Positions 1 through 10,277 of a stretch of 64,000 nt of DNA are shown here, piece after piece. Below the pieces are notes generated by a model, which was given only the letters and a program-made list of their open reading frames with translations, had not been told where the DNA came from and made no database searches. This DNA comes from Craspedostauros australis (lineage: Eukaryota > Bacillariophyta > Bacillariophyceae > Mastogloiales > Achnanthaceae), in NCBI GenBank assembly GCA_026770025.1, contig JAMXDE010000059.1, positions 310,001 to 374,000 of the forward strand, given 5' to 3'. A program made the translations under genes and the position numbers. Every line of letters starts with the position of its first letter. Position 1 is the stretch's first letter.

Positions 1-72
1 GTCACTGTGTAGGAAACACCAGACCCAGCAATGTAGCTGAACTCAAATGGATCTTGGGAAGGAATGGTGTCC

Positions 73-621
73 TCAACAGGGACAGAAAATACTGTCCTTG
101 TGGAGAAAGCACAGGGGGCATGGCATCGGTGTGGTTGGCACAGCCACTGTTGGCAGCCTCATCAACAGGGGTGTCATCATTGACAGGAGCCTTGGAAACC
201 TGGCATCACTGTCAGCGGTGGTGTCAACGGCATCAAACATGGGAACTAATGGTGGTGCAGTGCACATTGATGGAGTGATGTTGTAGACATGCAGGACAGT
301 GATGGAGTGGCGCAGAAAATCGTGGAACTCGCAGGCCTGGAGGTTGGTGACCCAATCGTCATTGTCGATGTCGTCTCCACAAGTGCAAAACCACAATCAA
401 ACTTTCCACATGCCATGGATGTGGACAAGACTGCCACCCCAATGCACCAATTGGGCATGGAAGAAGGCATCATCACCATTGAGCAAATTGTAGAATTCAT
501 GGTTGGTGGTGGTCTTGTTATCGTCCCACATGAGGGGAAACCATGTCCAACTGAGCTGCTCAGAGATGAGGCAGGCATCAACAAGAGCATGGCACTCCAT
601 GCTATCATTGTTGGCAGCCAT
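73..621 (-). pseudogene. Possible decayed ORF, unidentified
   Basis: On the minus strand a frame opens at an ATG (619-621), runs about 74 codons to one TGA (397-399), and then continues open in the same frame for about 107 codons to 73. The predicted peptide has ordinary composition (a WDDN stretch, then DNDDW), so an old gene or transposon fragment broken by one stop is possible. The opposite strand is also open over 289-672, so strand and coding status are uncertain. I recognise no family. The rest of 1-1131 shows no supported gene. Confidence 0.15.
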
Positions 622-983
622 GATGAAAGGAAGAAGGAAGCAAGAACAGAGAGTATGGGGCAAAGAGGTTGAGGGAAGATACTGTGAATGTAACAGAATG
701 TGACATCCCGGAGCACTTAGGAAGAGAGGAAGAAAGGAAAGACTTGTGTGAAGCATGAAAAGGTCATCACCTGTCAATATTGTGTGAGTGTGGTGTGTAT
801 GATTTGGTACTATTGGCGGATTTAGAGTATCGGAGATGTGATGATCTCTGTGGCAGCCGGTGTGCCTCCATCAGCGTCTGTCATCATACGGAAGTACGCC
901 TGCCAACAAGCGAGTTTGCAAAAGTTGAACACAACAAATTCAGCTAAAAATACGCAAAATACGCTAACTTCGACCAATTCGCA

Positions 984-1018
984 CTGTCAGAATCTGCATT
1001 TTGGCATACTTCTGACAG
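984..1018. repeat. Hairpin in the left flank
   Basis: A perfect 9-bp inverted repeat: CTGTCAGAA at 984-992 and TTCTGACAG at 1010-1018, separated by 17 bases. It lies about 120 bp upstream of the copia insertion, in sequence with no gene. It could be a remnant of an older element; no function can be assigned. Confidence 0.4.
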
Positions 1019-1131
1019 CTGCATCATCCAAAACATAAGAAAATGAACAATGATGAACGCTTTCGAACGCCTGATGTGACGTCACGATACAGAATTGTGG
1101 GAAGACATCCACGAACAGAAGAGAGGGGACG

Positions 1132-1136
1132 GAACG
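1132..1136. repeat. Target-site duplication, left (GAACG)
   Basis: The five bases GAACG directly precede the 5' LTR and recur directly after the 3' LTR at 10273-10277. A 5-bp duplication is normal for Ty1/copia integration and fixes both ends of the element. Confidence 0.93.
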
Positions 1137-1823
1137 AGTTGAGATTCAATGAGGGACAGACTACCACCGGACACGGTATCAACCAGATGGGAAAAATTCT
1201 CGTTTTGGCGCGAAATCCTCCGACTTGATCGACCACAAAATCTTTTTCTCCTCCTTTCTCTCCTCCATTCACGAATCCATCATGACTCAAACATGACCGA
1301 TCTGACTCACACCTCGCCTTGGGAACTATATGCTCCTCAGATCCTATTACTACAACATACCCCGATTCCCTTCACTCTGACGGCTACTGCATTATTGCCG
1401 TAGTCTTAACATGTGAATCCAACTTGCTTCAACCTGAGCAATGGAATCCGAGGGTCAGCTCCAGCCACAACCATTGCTTCATGACTGTCACCAACATGGT
1501 CATGGCCTACACTACAGTGTATCTACATGTGCGAAGAGCAAGGCACTGCTATGATCATCTACCCTGAGCACTGAACCAAGTATATCAGTGCAGGGTCTCG
1601 CCAAGTTGTGTGGCATCGTTTCTTCACCCTACTAACACCACTAGCTAACTCATAATAAACACAGACAAGGATTAGCTACAAAGCACTCTACTTCTCATCG
1701 TTACAAGTTATAACTCTTCAATCAGTACACCTCTCTTGAACTGCATCACACGGCTATCCCGAAGCTGGCAGATCCAAGAGACATCCTCCGCCGATTCGCG
1801 CCAACTACGCCCGAATCCTAACT
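1137..1823 (+). repeat. 5' LTR (687 bp)
   Basis: Begins AGTT and ends AACT, a 4-bp terminal inverted repeat rather than the usual TG/CA. It matches 9586-10272. Inside it, 1561-1596 can fold as a stem (ACCCT and GCACTGA pairing with TCAGTGC and AGGGT); a variant of this stem is kept in the diverged solo LTR at 10563-11271. An AATAAA-like AT-rich stretch (ATAATAAAC) lies near 1652. Confidence 0.95.
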
Positions 1824-1840
1824 GGTAGCTGCGAGTGGTT
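1824..1840 (+). promoter_or_regulatory. Primer-binding site for minus-strand synthesis
   Basis: Counting the last LTR base, the sequence reads TGGTAGCTGCGAG. TGG pairs with the CCA end of a tRNA. The start TGGTAGC resembles the TGGTATC of copia elements primed by initiator-methionine tRNA. The tRNA identity is inferred; it needs comparison with the host tRNA set. Confidence 0.7.
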
Positions 1841-2256
1841 GCCAAATACTCTCAAGTCAAATCAACTCCACCGAGCATCTTCCTCTGCCAACCGATCGCA
1901 AGAGTCTCTCTGAGACCAAGCCAAAAGGCACAGCTCGCAGACCGAGCTTCCAACAAAGGACGAAGTCCTCATCGCATGCATCTGATTTGAAATCAGACTA
2001 CCAACGCTCGTAAACCGAGCCACTCAAGAGGACAAAAGTCCCAGCTGAAGGTAAGCGACCCAAGGTCGAACTTCAGTAGCCTCTGCTAAAGCAAGCTATA
2101 ACCGCACTCGCTGACCGAGTACGAGCCTCTCAAAGCCTGCATCGAACTTCAGTGCACACCTTCTCAACGAAGTGAAGTCGAGCAAGAGCAAGAGAAGGCA
2201 AACAGATCGATCCCCTCGACGTCCGAAGACTACTCGAGAAGTCCCCGCTATCCATC
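1841..2256 (+). other. Retrotransposon 5' leader with an array of short hairpins
   Basis: Untranslated leader between the primer-binding site and the Gag-Pol ATG. Between 1904 and 2120 it carries a run of small perfect hairpins with 4-8 bp arms and loops of 1-5 bases: 1904-1916, 1932-1948, 1957-1969, 1981-1997, 2006-2020, 2030-2041, 2045-2076 (two nested stems), 2084-2093 and 2106-2120. Three share the form CTCG, five bases ending in AC, then CGAG. The likely roles are RNA packaging, dimerisation or translation control. This is inference. Confidence 0.7.
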
Positions 2257-5200
2257 ATGGCGGAAGAGACAACCCCTGCCACGCTGGAAGAGCTGCAAGC
2301 GCAGCTCGAAGCGATCACGGTCGAGAACGCCCGCCTCACACAGGCGACGTTGGCGGCCGAAGCCGCTGCAGAAGCAGCAAACGCGGCTGTAGCCACTGCC
2401 CAAGCAGCAGCAACAACCACCGCGACACCAAGCCGTTCCGGTCTCGGGCGCAGCCGATCAGTCGGCGCCACACGAACCCGGACGGACCAGTCCTTCCTTG
2501 ATGACAGCCTCTTCGACATGGAAACACCCATGCCCAAGAAGAGCAGAAAGTCAAGCGAGGACAGTGACGACGACGACGACGACCTCTCTGGGAAACCAAC
2601 CGTCCCCATCATGGGAGGTATCCTCAAGCAAGGACGCAACTGGGTACCCTGGACCGCAGGCGCACCAAATGCGTCGTGGACCGGCCTCCAAGACGAGTCA
2701 CAGACCAGGTGGACCAACTCTCAACAACAGAGAATTCTCCACAACGGTGCTGACTCCACCAACCAGTCCAAGCGAGAGCAAGGACTCTCCGACAAGTTCA
2801 AGAAGGGAGGCAACATCCAGCAGTTCATCCGCCTGGTGCGTAACCACATGGCCAAAACTGGACTCCTCACCATGGCGTACATCGCTGACAGCAACGCAGA
2901 GTCAGAGATGACTTGTGTTCTTGACTCTCCAGCCGCTTTCACTCTTGAAGACGCCACCAAGCACTTCAACGAGTACCATCTGAAGTGGGATCACTACGAC
3001 GTCCAGAACAACTGGACGGCCGCAGCATTTTTCCGCGACAGCCTTGACCCAAGTCTAGAAGATCAGCTCATGAACCGAATCGAGCCAAAGTTCCACGATA
3101 ACTTCATCACCCTCTTCGTTGAGTTCATGAACAGCAACTCCGCCAACTCCTTGGACGAGCAAGACGCCCTCGCAGCCAAGATCCGCGAAGTCAACTGCAG
3201 ACGTTTTCCAAACGAGAACGTCGGTCTCATGGCGGTCCACCTTCGTGCCCTCTGCAAGCGCCTCGACGATGCTGGTCGCTTCGACCTCCGTCTCCTCCGA
3301 ACGATCCTCGATGCCTTCCTCCAAGCGGGAGGACAGATCCGGTCTGGTGAACAGTACCGACGTCCTCTCTATGTGATGAAGGATGACCTTGAGGAAATCC
3401 TCATGCGTCTCCCTGTCTTCACGTACGAGCACGCTCGCCCCCAGCTTGCCGCAAAAGACCTCACATGGATGGCTATCTGTAACAAGGCCGAGTCGTCGTA
3501 CGAGAACGAAGTGCGCGGAAATCGCTGGCACGCCATCAGGCGTACCAAAGATAGCAACGTGCCCAGGTACTCGTACGCCAACAACGTCGTCCAAAACCCA
3601 AGCGCTAACGTCCTCGAGCAACACAAGGGTTTCTCCAAGAACGACGGAAAGAGGAACAACTCCAAGAAGCCCAAGGAACGCGACGCCAAACGCAACGCCG
3701 GCCAGGGCTGGTCGTCCAAAGCCCCCAAGCCCGGTGAACCACAGCGCAAGCTTGTCAACGACAAGACTTTTATGTGGTGCGCCAAATGCCGCCGCTGGCG
3801 TCTCTCACACAACACCGAGAGCCACCAGGACAACTTCAAGTTCAAGGCGAAGGCAAAGGGCAAGAACGTTCCCAAGCAGGACAACCTCTCCATCGACATG
3901 GCTGCGTGGACGTGCTTCACAGCCGCCTCCAGCCAAGACGAAGACACCTGGTGGTCCCTCATTTGGAACCTCTTCACCTCCTTCAACTACTCCGGTAGCA
4001 TCATCGGACTGGTTCTCCTCTTCGCTTCACTCCAAGTCATCACCATCGGAGTAGAGTATGGGTGGTACATCGCGGCAGCTAACGCCTGGATGCTTATTGC
4101 CGTGACTCTACTACTCCTCCACACGAACGTCCCACGAAGACCCGACGCAATCAACCCTACTGACCTAGTCTACAACAAGGCACGAGTCAAAGAACGGTTC
4201 AAGCAAGTACACAAACGTCCAACACACTTCAATGGGGCTGTGAAACGCAGTCTCTACGACCTTCTGATGGAAAGTCTCGACCCAGATGGACCCAAACCCG
4301 TAAACGTGTCGAAAGGAAAATCCCCACGAACAAAACGTGTGTGGCACCCCCAGGCCCGGACCAAAACTCGCAATCACAGATCAAAACGTCGTTACCGGAA
4401 CCAGTCGAAAACTTCCACTTATGGTAAAAAACAACCACTCACGACTGCAAAATTGCCCCGCCAGGAAGGTCGCACCTCATCCATCTCACGAAACCTCTGG
4501 AGCCTGTACCCAACTCGCGGAATCGACTTGATGTATGATCGAAACCAAAAGCAACAATGTGACAATGACATGCCCGCACTACTCACTCTGCAAGGTCTAG
4601 CATCTTATTTCACCAATCGCAATGCTTTTGCATCTCCAGCTAAAGCTGAGAGTTATCTCTCGCCCGATGCTCCATTCGAACTTGTATGGGACAGTGGAGC
4701 GTCAATCTCTGTGACAAATGACCTCAACGATTTCTGTTCTACTCCAAGTCCTCCACCAAGACCGACCTTTCTCAACGGGTTCCTCAAGAAAATCCAAGTG
4801 AATGCGTTGGGAACTGTCGAGTGGTATGTTCTTGATGTGACTGGAAGCCCTCGCAAATTGCGACTACCAGCCTTCCATGTTCCCGAATCGAAGGTCAAGC
4901 TAATCAGCACTTCCAGTCTTCTCGAAGAGTATCAGGGAGAAACGATCGTATTCGACAAGTCCTCCTGCAAACTCAGCGGAATCCTGGGAAGCGACGATCG
5001 TAATGCAATCGTAGCAAACTACAAGAAATCCACAAGGCTGCCAACATCCGTCGGCTACAGCGCCGACAACATCCATGATGTGCCAGCTGCACTAACGTCC
5101 ATCGTTTCTACTGTGTCAGACCACAACGTGAATCTCACCCAACCGCAAAAGGAACTTCTTCGGTGGCACTATCGTCTCGGACACTTAACCTTCAGTCGAG

Positions 5201-8200
5201 TGAAGTTCCTGCTGCGTTCGGGTGCACTCACTGGGTCAGAATCGTCTAGAAAGATGCACACAGCTGCGGCAAAAGTCACGAGCCTTCCGCTCTGCGCCGC
5301 ATGTCAATTCGGAAAGCTGCACCGTCGACCTTCACCAGGAATAACCCAACATGTCATTCGTGACAAACAAGGAGTTTTGCGCACCGACCACTTGTTCCCA
5401 GGACAACAAGTATCAGTGGACCACTTCGTCGGTCGAACACCAGGACGCCTCTTCTCAGGACGAGGCAAAGGCGATCCAAACGAGATGTACAAAGGTGGCG
5501 CCATCTTCGTCGATCACGCCTCCGGATACATTCATGTGGAACCAGTAGCAGCGCTAACCACGCACGCTACCCTCGAGGCCAAGGAACGGTTCGAACTGAT
5601 GTGCCGAGATGTGGGAGTCCCCGTGCGATCCTATCTATCGGATAACGCAACTACCTTCACCTCACCCGAATACTCCAAGCACCTTGAGATATTTCATCAA
5701 GTCCATCGATTCGCAGGCGTCGGCGCACATCATCACAATGGAATCGCCGAGCGAAGCATTCGAACAATTGTATCAATGGCCCGAACCATGATGATGCATC
5801 AAAGCATTCATTGGCCAACAATGTTCGACGCTCAACTGTGGCCAATGGCCGTAGTGCATGCCGCGTACATCTACAATCGCGTGCCTAACCCCGCCACAGG
5901 CCTCACACCTTACGATGTTCTGTCACGCATTCGTCTCCCCCTCAAGCAACTTCATAACCTGCACGTATGGGGCAGCCCAGTCTATGTCCTTAACAAAGCA
6001 CTGGCCGACGGACGAAAGATACCTCGATGGGAACCAAGAGGAGAAAGATACGTGAACATGGGTCTATCCACGAAGCATGCCTCAACCGTACCTCTGGTCC
6101 TATCACCACGGACAGGTTCAATCACACCTCAGTTCCATGTTGTGTTCGATGACTGGTTCGCAACGATTGCTACCGACTTGAAGCAACTTCCAAGCTATCA
6201 ATCGGAAGAATGGACTCGCATGTTCGGTGACACCACCTTTCAATACCCATTCGACGACGACGATGTGGAATCAATGGAGCAGGACGACATCTTCGCGTCA
6301 GACACGCGAGACCACAACCGGTTACAACGCAACGACGACCATACTCCACCACCAGCAACTGAGACGCGAAACCAACAAACCATTCGTGAAAGAGCGCCAC
6401 AGGTATTGGCGAAAGGGTCGCAACCACCGACACAACAGATCCCGGATCTCATGAGTGACACTCTCGCCCCTCCAATGCCAGTCTCAGAGGGAGCCAACAG
6501 GCAAATGTCTTCGACAGAGGGAGCTGCTAATGAGCAACCGGAACCTGATCCTATTATAGAGTCACCGGACCAGCGAACACTTCAACCGCAATTGGATTCA
6601 CCTCTCCGAGAGTCACCAATCTCGGGACCGGCAACTCCATTACCACCTTCAAATCCGACACCAACTGAAACCGGCTCCACAACACCAACCATGCCTAAGC
6701 TCGAATCAACGCCAGCAAGACCTCGAAGCACGAGAAGTCGCAAACAACCAAAGCGATTCACGTATGCGCGCATGGGAGGCAAAGCCGCATGGTTAGACAA
6801 CGAAGATACCGATGACTACTACTTCTGTCCCGCAGTGGCTAGCATGGAAGAAAATGAACAGGAGGCAACAACCAGGGAACTACACCCTGATTCTGCATCA
6901 ATCATAACATTCTCACAAGCTGTCGTCGATTGCTTGCACACAATCGAACCCCTCCAACGTGAAGGCAGCGACTCTCTCTCCATCGACTTACACCAATTCA
7001 AGGTGGATGCCAACTACCTACTGCGCAGACTTCGACTCCGATTCAACACTTTGAATCCGCAACCAACCAACGTCGTCCTCCCAACATTCGCGCCAAAGGC
7101 GACTGACACAAGGGAAGACAACATCAACATGGCCGATTGGTGGCAGCCGGATCCAGACGACATGGTCGAAGAAGGACCAACGTCATTCCAAGACGTCTAC
7201 GAGGACTTCTACTCGGACATGGAGAGACACTTCGAAGTCGATCTTCACTGCGAGATTCGTTGCGACGACCTCAGGAGACAAGCGACTGACTATGCCGTCG
7301 GCCAATTCGTCAACAGACTGAGCGCTTTCATTCGAACCGGCATCATGAACCCCAGCTTCGATGCCTTTGACTACATGTCATCGGCCAAACCAGAGCCATG
7401 GTCGTATCAGGATCCGGAATATTTGATGATGAAGGGTTTTCTTCCTCCCGAATCCAGAATCAGTGGAAACACATTCTTCAAAAGAACTCGCTCCGTGTGG
7501 AACGCCATCTCTGAGAATCATCACTATCGTCTCGCATTCGAACTGCTCCGTCGCCAAGTCACGACCATCCGTCCAGGGCCATGGCCACAGCCAAGTGAAT
7601 TCGAAGTCGAGAAGTTTGTCCAAGGGATGATCGAGACCAACACGGCACCTCTCAAAGTGGCTCCAGCAACGCGTGTCTCCGACAAAATCGAATCGACACT
7701 TGAAGTTGACCCATCGTCCATCCTGGACACAGCAACATGCATTCCAGAGCACGCGTGGGCTAACATCGAACAACATGCTTATGCTGTCTCAATCATCGAG
7801 CCACAACGAGACTCGACAAACTTCCCAACATATGTTGATGGACAAATGATGAGCTACTTTGCAACAGGTGGCGATTTGAACATCGCCGAACGCTCATCCA
7901 CGTACAAGGCATCCAGCAATGACCCTGACACCCTTTCCTTCGACGAAGCGATTCGCGACGACAACAAGGATGAGTGGATGCGAGCAGCCGAAAAGGAAAT
8001 CAAGGCACTTACGGAAAAGGGAACATGGGAAGAGATTCAAAAGGCCGACGTCGTCAACGATCGAATCTTCCCGGGGACTTGGGTCTTCCGTCGCAAGCGC
8101 TTGCCGGATGGCACGATCAAGAAGTACAAGGGTCGCTGGTGTTGCCGTGGAGATCTCATGAATGAAGATGCATCCACCTACGCGCCAGTCGTGGCCTGGT

Positions 8201-9501
8201 CATCCGTTCGCATCTTCTTGAGCACATCCATCGTAATGGGTTGGACAACTACATCTATCGACTTCACAAATGCCTTCGTGCAGGCCTCCATCCACAAGCC
8301 TGTGCATCTTCACCTTCCTCGCGGCTTCAAGTCAAGCAAGGGGCCCAACACCTGTCTCCGACTTCGCAAAAGTCTCTACGGATTGACGATCGCCCCGCGC
8401 CTGTGGTACGAGCACCTCATCCGAGCTCTAATCACAGTCGGCTTCACAGCCTGCGACCAAGAGCAATGCTTGTTCATTAAGCGCAACATCATGATCGTTC
8501 TCTACGTTGACGATGCAGGAATCGCCTCCAAGACCAAGAAGGATGCTGACGACTTCATTGCATCAATGCGTGAACTCGGGTTCGAGCTTACCCAGGAAGG
8601 CAGCTTCACTGAATTCCTGGGGATTGAGCTCTGCCGTGACCCGAAGGCGGATACTGTCCATCTTCGACAACCAGGGTTGATCAAAAAGGTCCTTGAGACA
8701 ACGAAGATGTCGAACTGCAATCCATGCCCGGTACCTACCACCCAACTCGCACTCGGACAGTGCAAGGATGAACCAGCCATGAACGAGAAATGGAACTACC
8801 GCTCTGTCGTCGGCATGTTGCTCTACCTCACAACGAACACTCGTCCCGATCTCGCCTTCGCAGTCTCCCAAGTCGCTCGCTTCGGACACGATCCCCGCCG
8901 ATCACACGCCAAAGCAGTCAAGCGCATCATGCGCTATCTCAAGCACACTGCAACCATGGGCACCATCGTTCGCCCTACAGGGCAACTCGATCTCAAGTGC
9001 TACGTGGACGCTGACTTCGCAGGCCTCTACCAACGTGAGGACAGCAAAGATCCAGTGTCAGTGAAATCACGCACGGGATATCTCATCACATTGGGTGGAT
9101 GCCCTCTCATTTGGAAGTCGAAACTCCAAACTGAGATCGCGTTATCCACGATGGAGTCCGAGTACGCCGCTCTCTCCCTGGCAATGCGAACATTGATTCC
9201 CATCCAACAACTCATTCGCCAAGTGATCAACAACGCCGGCACCGACATGCCGCTGCACACCAACCTCCAGTGCACTGTCTTCGAGGACAACCAAGCCTGC
9301 ATTTCCCTCGCTACCAATCATCAACCGACCGCGCGCACCAAACACTTCTTAACCAAGTGGCACTTCTTTTGGTACTGGGTTAAGGCAGGCTTCATTTGCA
9401 TCCAACACATCTCCACGCCGGAACAACTCGCAGACATCTTCACGAAGGGACTGTCCATCGCGGTCTTCGAATACTTACGGCTCAAAATCATGGGCTGGTA
9501 A
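2257..9501 (+). CDS. Copia Gag-Pol polyprotein (2414 aa)
   Basis: A single ORF from ATG 2257 to TAA 9499-9501. Gag is N-terminal (Ala-rich start, acidic patch). A Cys/His knuckle sits at C508, C511, H518, H523. Two hydrophobic segments (about 581-599 and 603-624) lie between Gag and protease. The aspartic protease motif DSGAS is at 812-816. The integrase zinc finger is H971, H976, C1013, C1016, and the catalytic residues D1055, D1129, E1165 are spaced D-35-E. Reverse transcriptase has YVDD at 2083-2086. RNase H residues are D2251/D2253, E2302 and D2344. All key residues are present and there is no frameshift between gag and pol, so how Gag is made in excess is not evident. Codons are mostly C-ending. 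The start is the first ATG of the frame after the structured leader. Confidence 0.96.
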   Translation: MAEETTPATLEELQAQLEAITVENARLTQATLAAEAAAEAANAAVATAQAAATTTATPSRSGLGRSRSVGATRTRTDQSFLDDSLFDMETPMPKKSRKSSEDSDDDDDDLSGKPTVPIMGGILKQGRNWVPWTAGAPNASWTGLQDESQTRWTNSQQQRILHNGADSTNQSKREQGLSDKFKKGGNIQQFIRLVRNHMAKTGLLTMAYIADSNAESEMTCVLDSPAAFTLEDATKHFNEYHLKWDHYDVQNNWTAAAFFRDSLDPSLEDQLMNRIEPKFHDNFITLFVEFMNSNSANSLDEQDALAAKIREVNCRRFPNENVGLMAVHLRALCKRLDDAGRFDLRLLRTILDAFLQAGGQIRSGEQYRRPLYVMKDDLEEILMRLPVFTYEHARPQLAAKDLTWMAICNKAESSYENEVRGNRWHAIRRTKDSNVPRYSYANNVVQNPSANVLEQHKGFSKNDGKRNNSKKPKERDAKRNAGQGWSSKAPKPGEPQRKLVNDKTFMWCAKCRRWRLSHNTESHQDNFKFKAKAKGKNVPKQDNLSIDMAAWTCFTAASSQDEDTWWSLIWNLFTSFNYSGSIIGLVLLFASLQVITIGVEYGWYIAAANAWMLIAVTLLLLHTNVPRRPDAINPTDLVYNKARVKERFKQVHKRPTHFNGAVKRSLYDLLMESLDPDGPKPVNVSKGKSPRTKRVWHPQARTKTRNHRSKRRYRNQSKTSTYGKKQPLTTAKLPRQEGRTSSISRNLWSLYPTRGIDLMYDRNQKQQCDNDMPALLTLQGLASYFTNRNAFASPAKAESYLSPDAPFELVWDSGASISVTNDLNDFCSTPSPPPRPTFLNGFLKKIQVNALGTVEWYVLDVTGSPRKLRLPAFHVPESKVKLISTSSLLEEYQGETIVFDKSSCKLSGILGSDDRNAIVANYKKSTRLPTSVGYSADNIHDVPAALTSIVSTVSDHNVNLTQPQKELLRWHYRLGHLTFSRVKFLLRSGALTGSESSRKMHTAAAKVTSLPLCAACQFGKLHRRPSPGITQHVIRDKQGVLRTDHLFPGQQVSVDHFVGRTPGRLFSGRGKGDPNEMYKGGAIFVDHASGYIHVEPVAALTTHATLEAKERFELMCRDVGVPVRSYLSDNATTFTSPEYSKHLEIFHQVHRFAGVGAHHHNGIAERSIRTIVSMARTMMMHQSIHWPTMFDAQLWPMAVVHAAYIYNRVPNPATGLTPYDVLSRIRLPLKQLHNLHVWGSPVYVLNKALADGRKIPRWEPRGERYVNMGLSTKHASTVPLVLSPRTGSITPQFHVVFDDWFATIATDLKQLPSYQSEEWTRMFGDTTFQYPFDDDDVESMEQDDIFASDTRDHNRLQRNDDHTPPPATETRNQQTIRERAPQVLAKGSQPPTQQIPDLMSDTLAPPMPVSEGANRQMSSTEGAANEQPEPDPIIESPDQRTLQPQLDSPLRESPISGPATPLPPSNPTPTETGSTTPTMPKLESTPARPRSTRSRKQPKRFTYARMGGKAAWLDNEDTDDYYFCPAVASMEENEQEATTRELHPDSASIITFSQAVVDCLHTIEPLQREGSDSLSIDLHQFKVDANYLLRRLRLRFNTLNPQPTNVVLPTFAPKATDTREDNINMADWWQPDPDDMVEEGPTSFQDVYEDFYSDMERHFEVDLHCEIRCDDLRRQATDYAVGQFVNRLSAFIRTGIMNPSFDAFDYMSSAKPEPWSYQDPEYLMMKGFLPPESRISGNTFFKRTRSVWNAISENHHYRLAFELLRRQVTTIRPGPWPQPSEFEVEKFVQGMIETNTAPLKVAPATRVSDKIESTLEVDPSSILDTATCIPEHAWANIEQHAYAVSIIEPQRDSTNFPTYVDGQMMSYFATGGDLNIAERSSTYKASSNDPDTLSFDEAIRDDNKDEWMRAAEKEIKALTEKGTWEEIQKADVVNDRIFPGTWVFRRKRLPDGTIKKYKGRWCCRGDLMNEDASTYAPVVAWSSVRIFLSTSIVMGWTTTSIDFTNAFVQASIHKPVHLHLPRGFKSSKGPNTCLRLRKSLYGLTIAPRLWYEHLIRALITVGFTACDQEQCLFIKRNIMIVLYVDDAGIASKTKKDADDFIASMRELGFELTQEGSFTEFLGIELCRDPKADTVHLRQPGLIKKVLETTKMSNCNPCPVPTTQLALGQCKDEPAMNEKWNYRSVVGMLLYLTTNTRPDLAFAVSQVARFGHDPRRSHAKAVKRIMRYLKHTATMGTIVRPTGQLDLKCYVDADFAGLYQREDSKDPVSVKSRTGYLITLGGCPLIWKSKLQTEIALSTMESEYAALSLAMRTLIPIQQLIRQVINNAGTDMPLHTNLQCTVFEDNQACISLATNHQPTARTKHFLTKWHFFWYWVKAGFICIQHISTPEQLADIFTKGLSIAVFEYLRLKIMGW

Positions 9502-9574
9502 CAACCAGCAAACAACAAACAACAATGAAGGATGAAGTTTTCATCGATACCACAACTCCAATCACGACCCAACA

Positions 9575-9585
9575 CTGAGAGGGAG
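9575..9585 (+). promoter_or_regulatory. Polypurine tract
   Basis: CTGAGAGGGAG directly abuts the 3' LTR (which starts at 9586). This is the expected position and composition for the plus-strand primer, although it is short and has one T. Confidence 0.75.
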
Positions 9586-10272
9586 AGTTGAGATTCAATG
9601 AGGGACAGACTACCACCGGACACGGTATCAACCAGATGGGAAAAATTCTCGTTTTGGCGCGAAATCCTCCGACTTGATCGACCACAAAATCTTTTTCTCC
9701 TCCTTTCTCTCCTCCATTCACGAATCCATCATGACTCAAACATGACCGATCTGACTCACACCTCGCCTTGGGAACTATATGCTCCTCAGATCCTATTACT
9801 ACAACATACCCCGATTCCCTTCACTCTGACGGCTACTGCATTATTGCCGTAGTCTTAACATGTGAATCCAACTTGCTTCAACCTGAGCAATGGAATCCGA
9901 GGGTCAGCTCCAGCCACAACCATTGCTTCATGACTGTCACCAACATGGTCATGGCCTACACTACAGTGTATCTACATGTGCGAAGAGCAAGGCACTGCTA
10001 TGATCATCTACCCTGAGCACTGAACCAAGTATATCAGTGCAGGGTCTCGCCAAGTTGTGTGGCATCGTTTCTTCACCCTACTAACACCACTAGCTAACTC
10101 ATAATAAACACAGACAAGGATTAGCTACAAAGCACTCTACTTCTCATCGTTACAAGTTATAACTCTTCAATCAGTACACCTCTCTTGAACTGCATCACAC
10201 GGCTATCCCGAAGCTGGCAGATCCAAGAGACATCCTCCGCCGATTCGCGCCAACTACGCCCGAATCCTAACT
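9586..10272 (+). repeat. 3' LTR (687 bp)
   Basis: Matches the 5' LTR in length and wherever I compared it. It ends AACT, followed by the GAACG duplication at 10273-10277. Confidence 0.95.
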
Positions 10273-10277
10273 GAACG
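10273..10277. repeat. Target-site duplication, right (GAACG)
   Basis: Partner of 1132-1136. Confidence 0.93.

Larger units (their letters stand above)
1137..10272 (+). mobile_element. Complete Ty1/copia (CoDi-like) LTR retrotransposon
   Basis: A 9136-bp element with two 687-bp LTRs, a primer-binding site next to the 5' LTR, a structured leader, one uninterrupted Gag-Pol ORF and a polypurine tract before the 3' LTR. The domain order protease, integrase, reverse transcriptase, RNase H is the copia order. No difference between the LTRs was seen in the stretches compared, the ORF is intact and the 5-bp target duplication is perfect. Together these indicate a recent and possibly still mobile insertion. 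It resembles the CoDi copia elements that are abundant in diatoms; the exact clade would need an RT tree. Confidence 0.96.

Noticed and set aside
289..672. 127-codon plus-strand ORF in the left flank
   Set aside because: Reads smoothly but matches no family I know, overlaps an equally open minus frame and lacks support for either strand.
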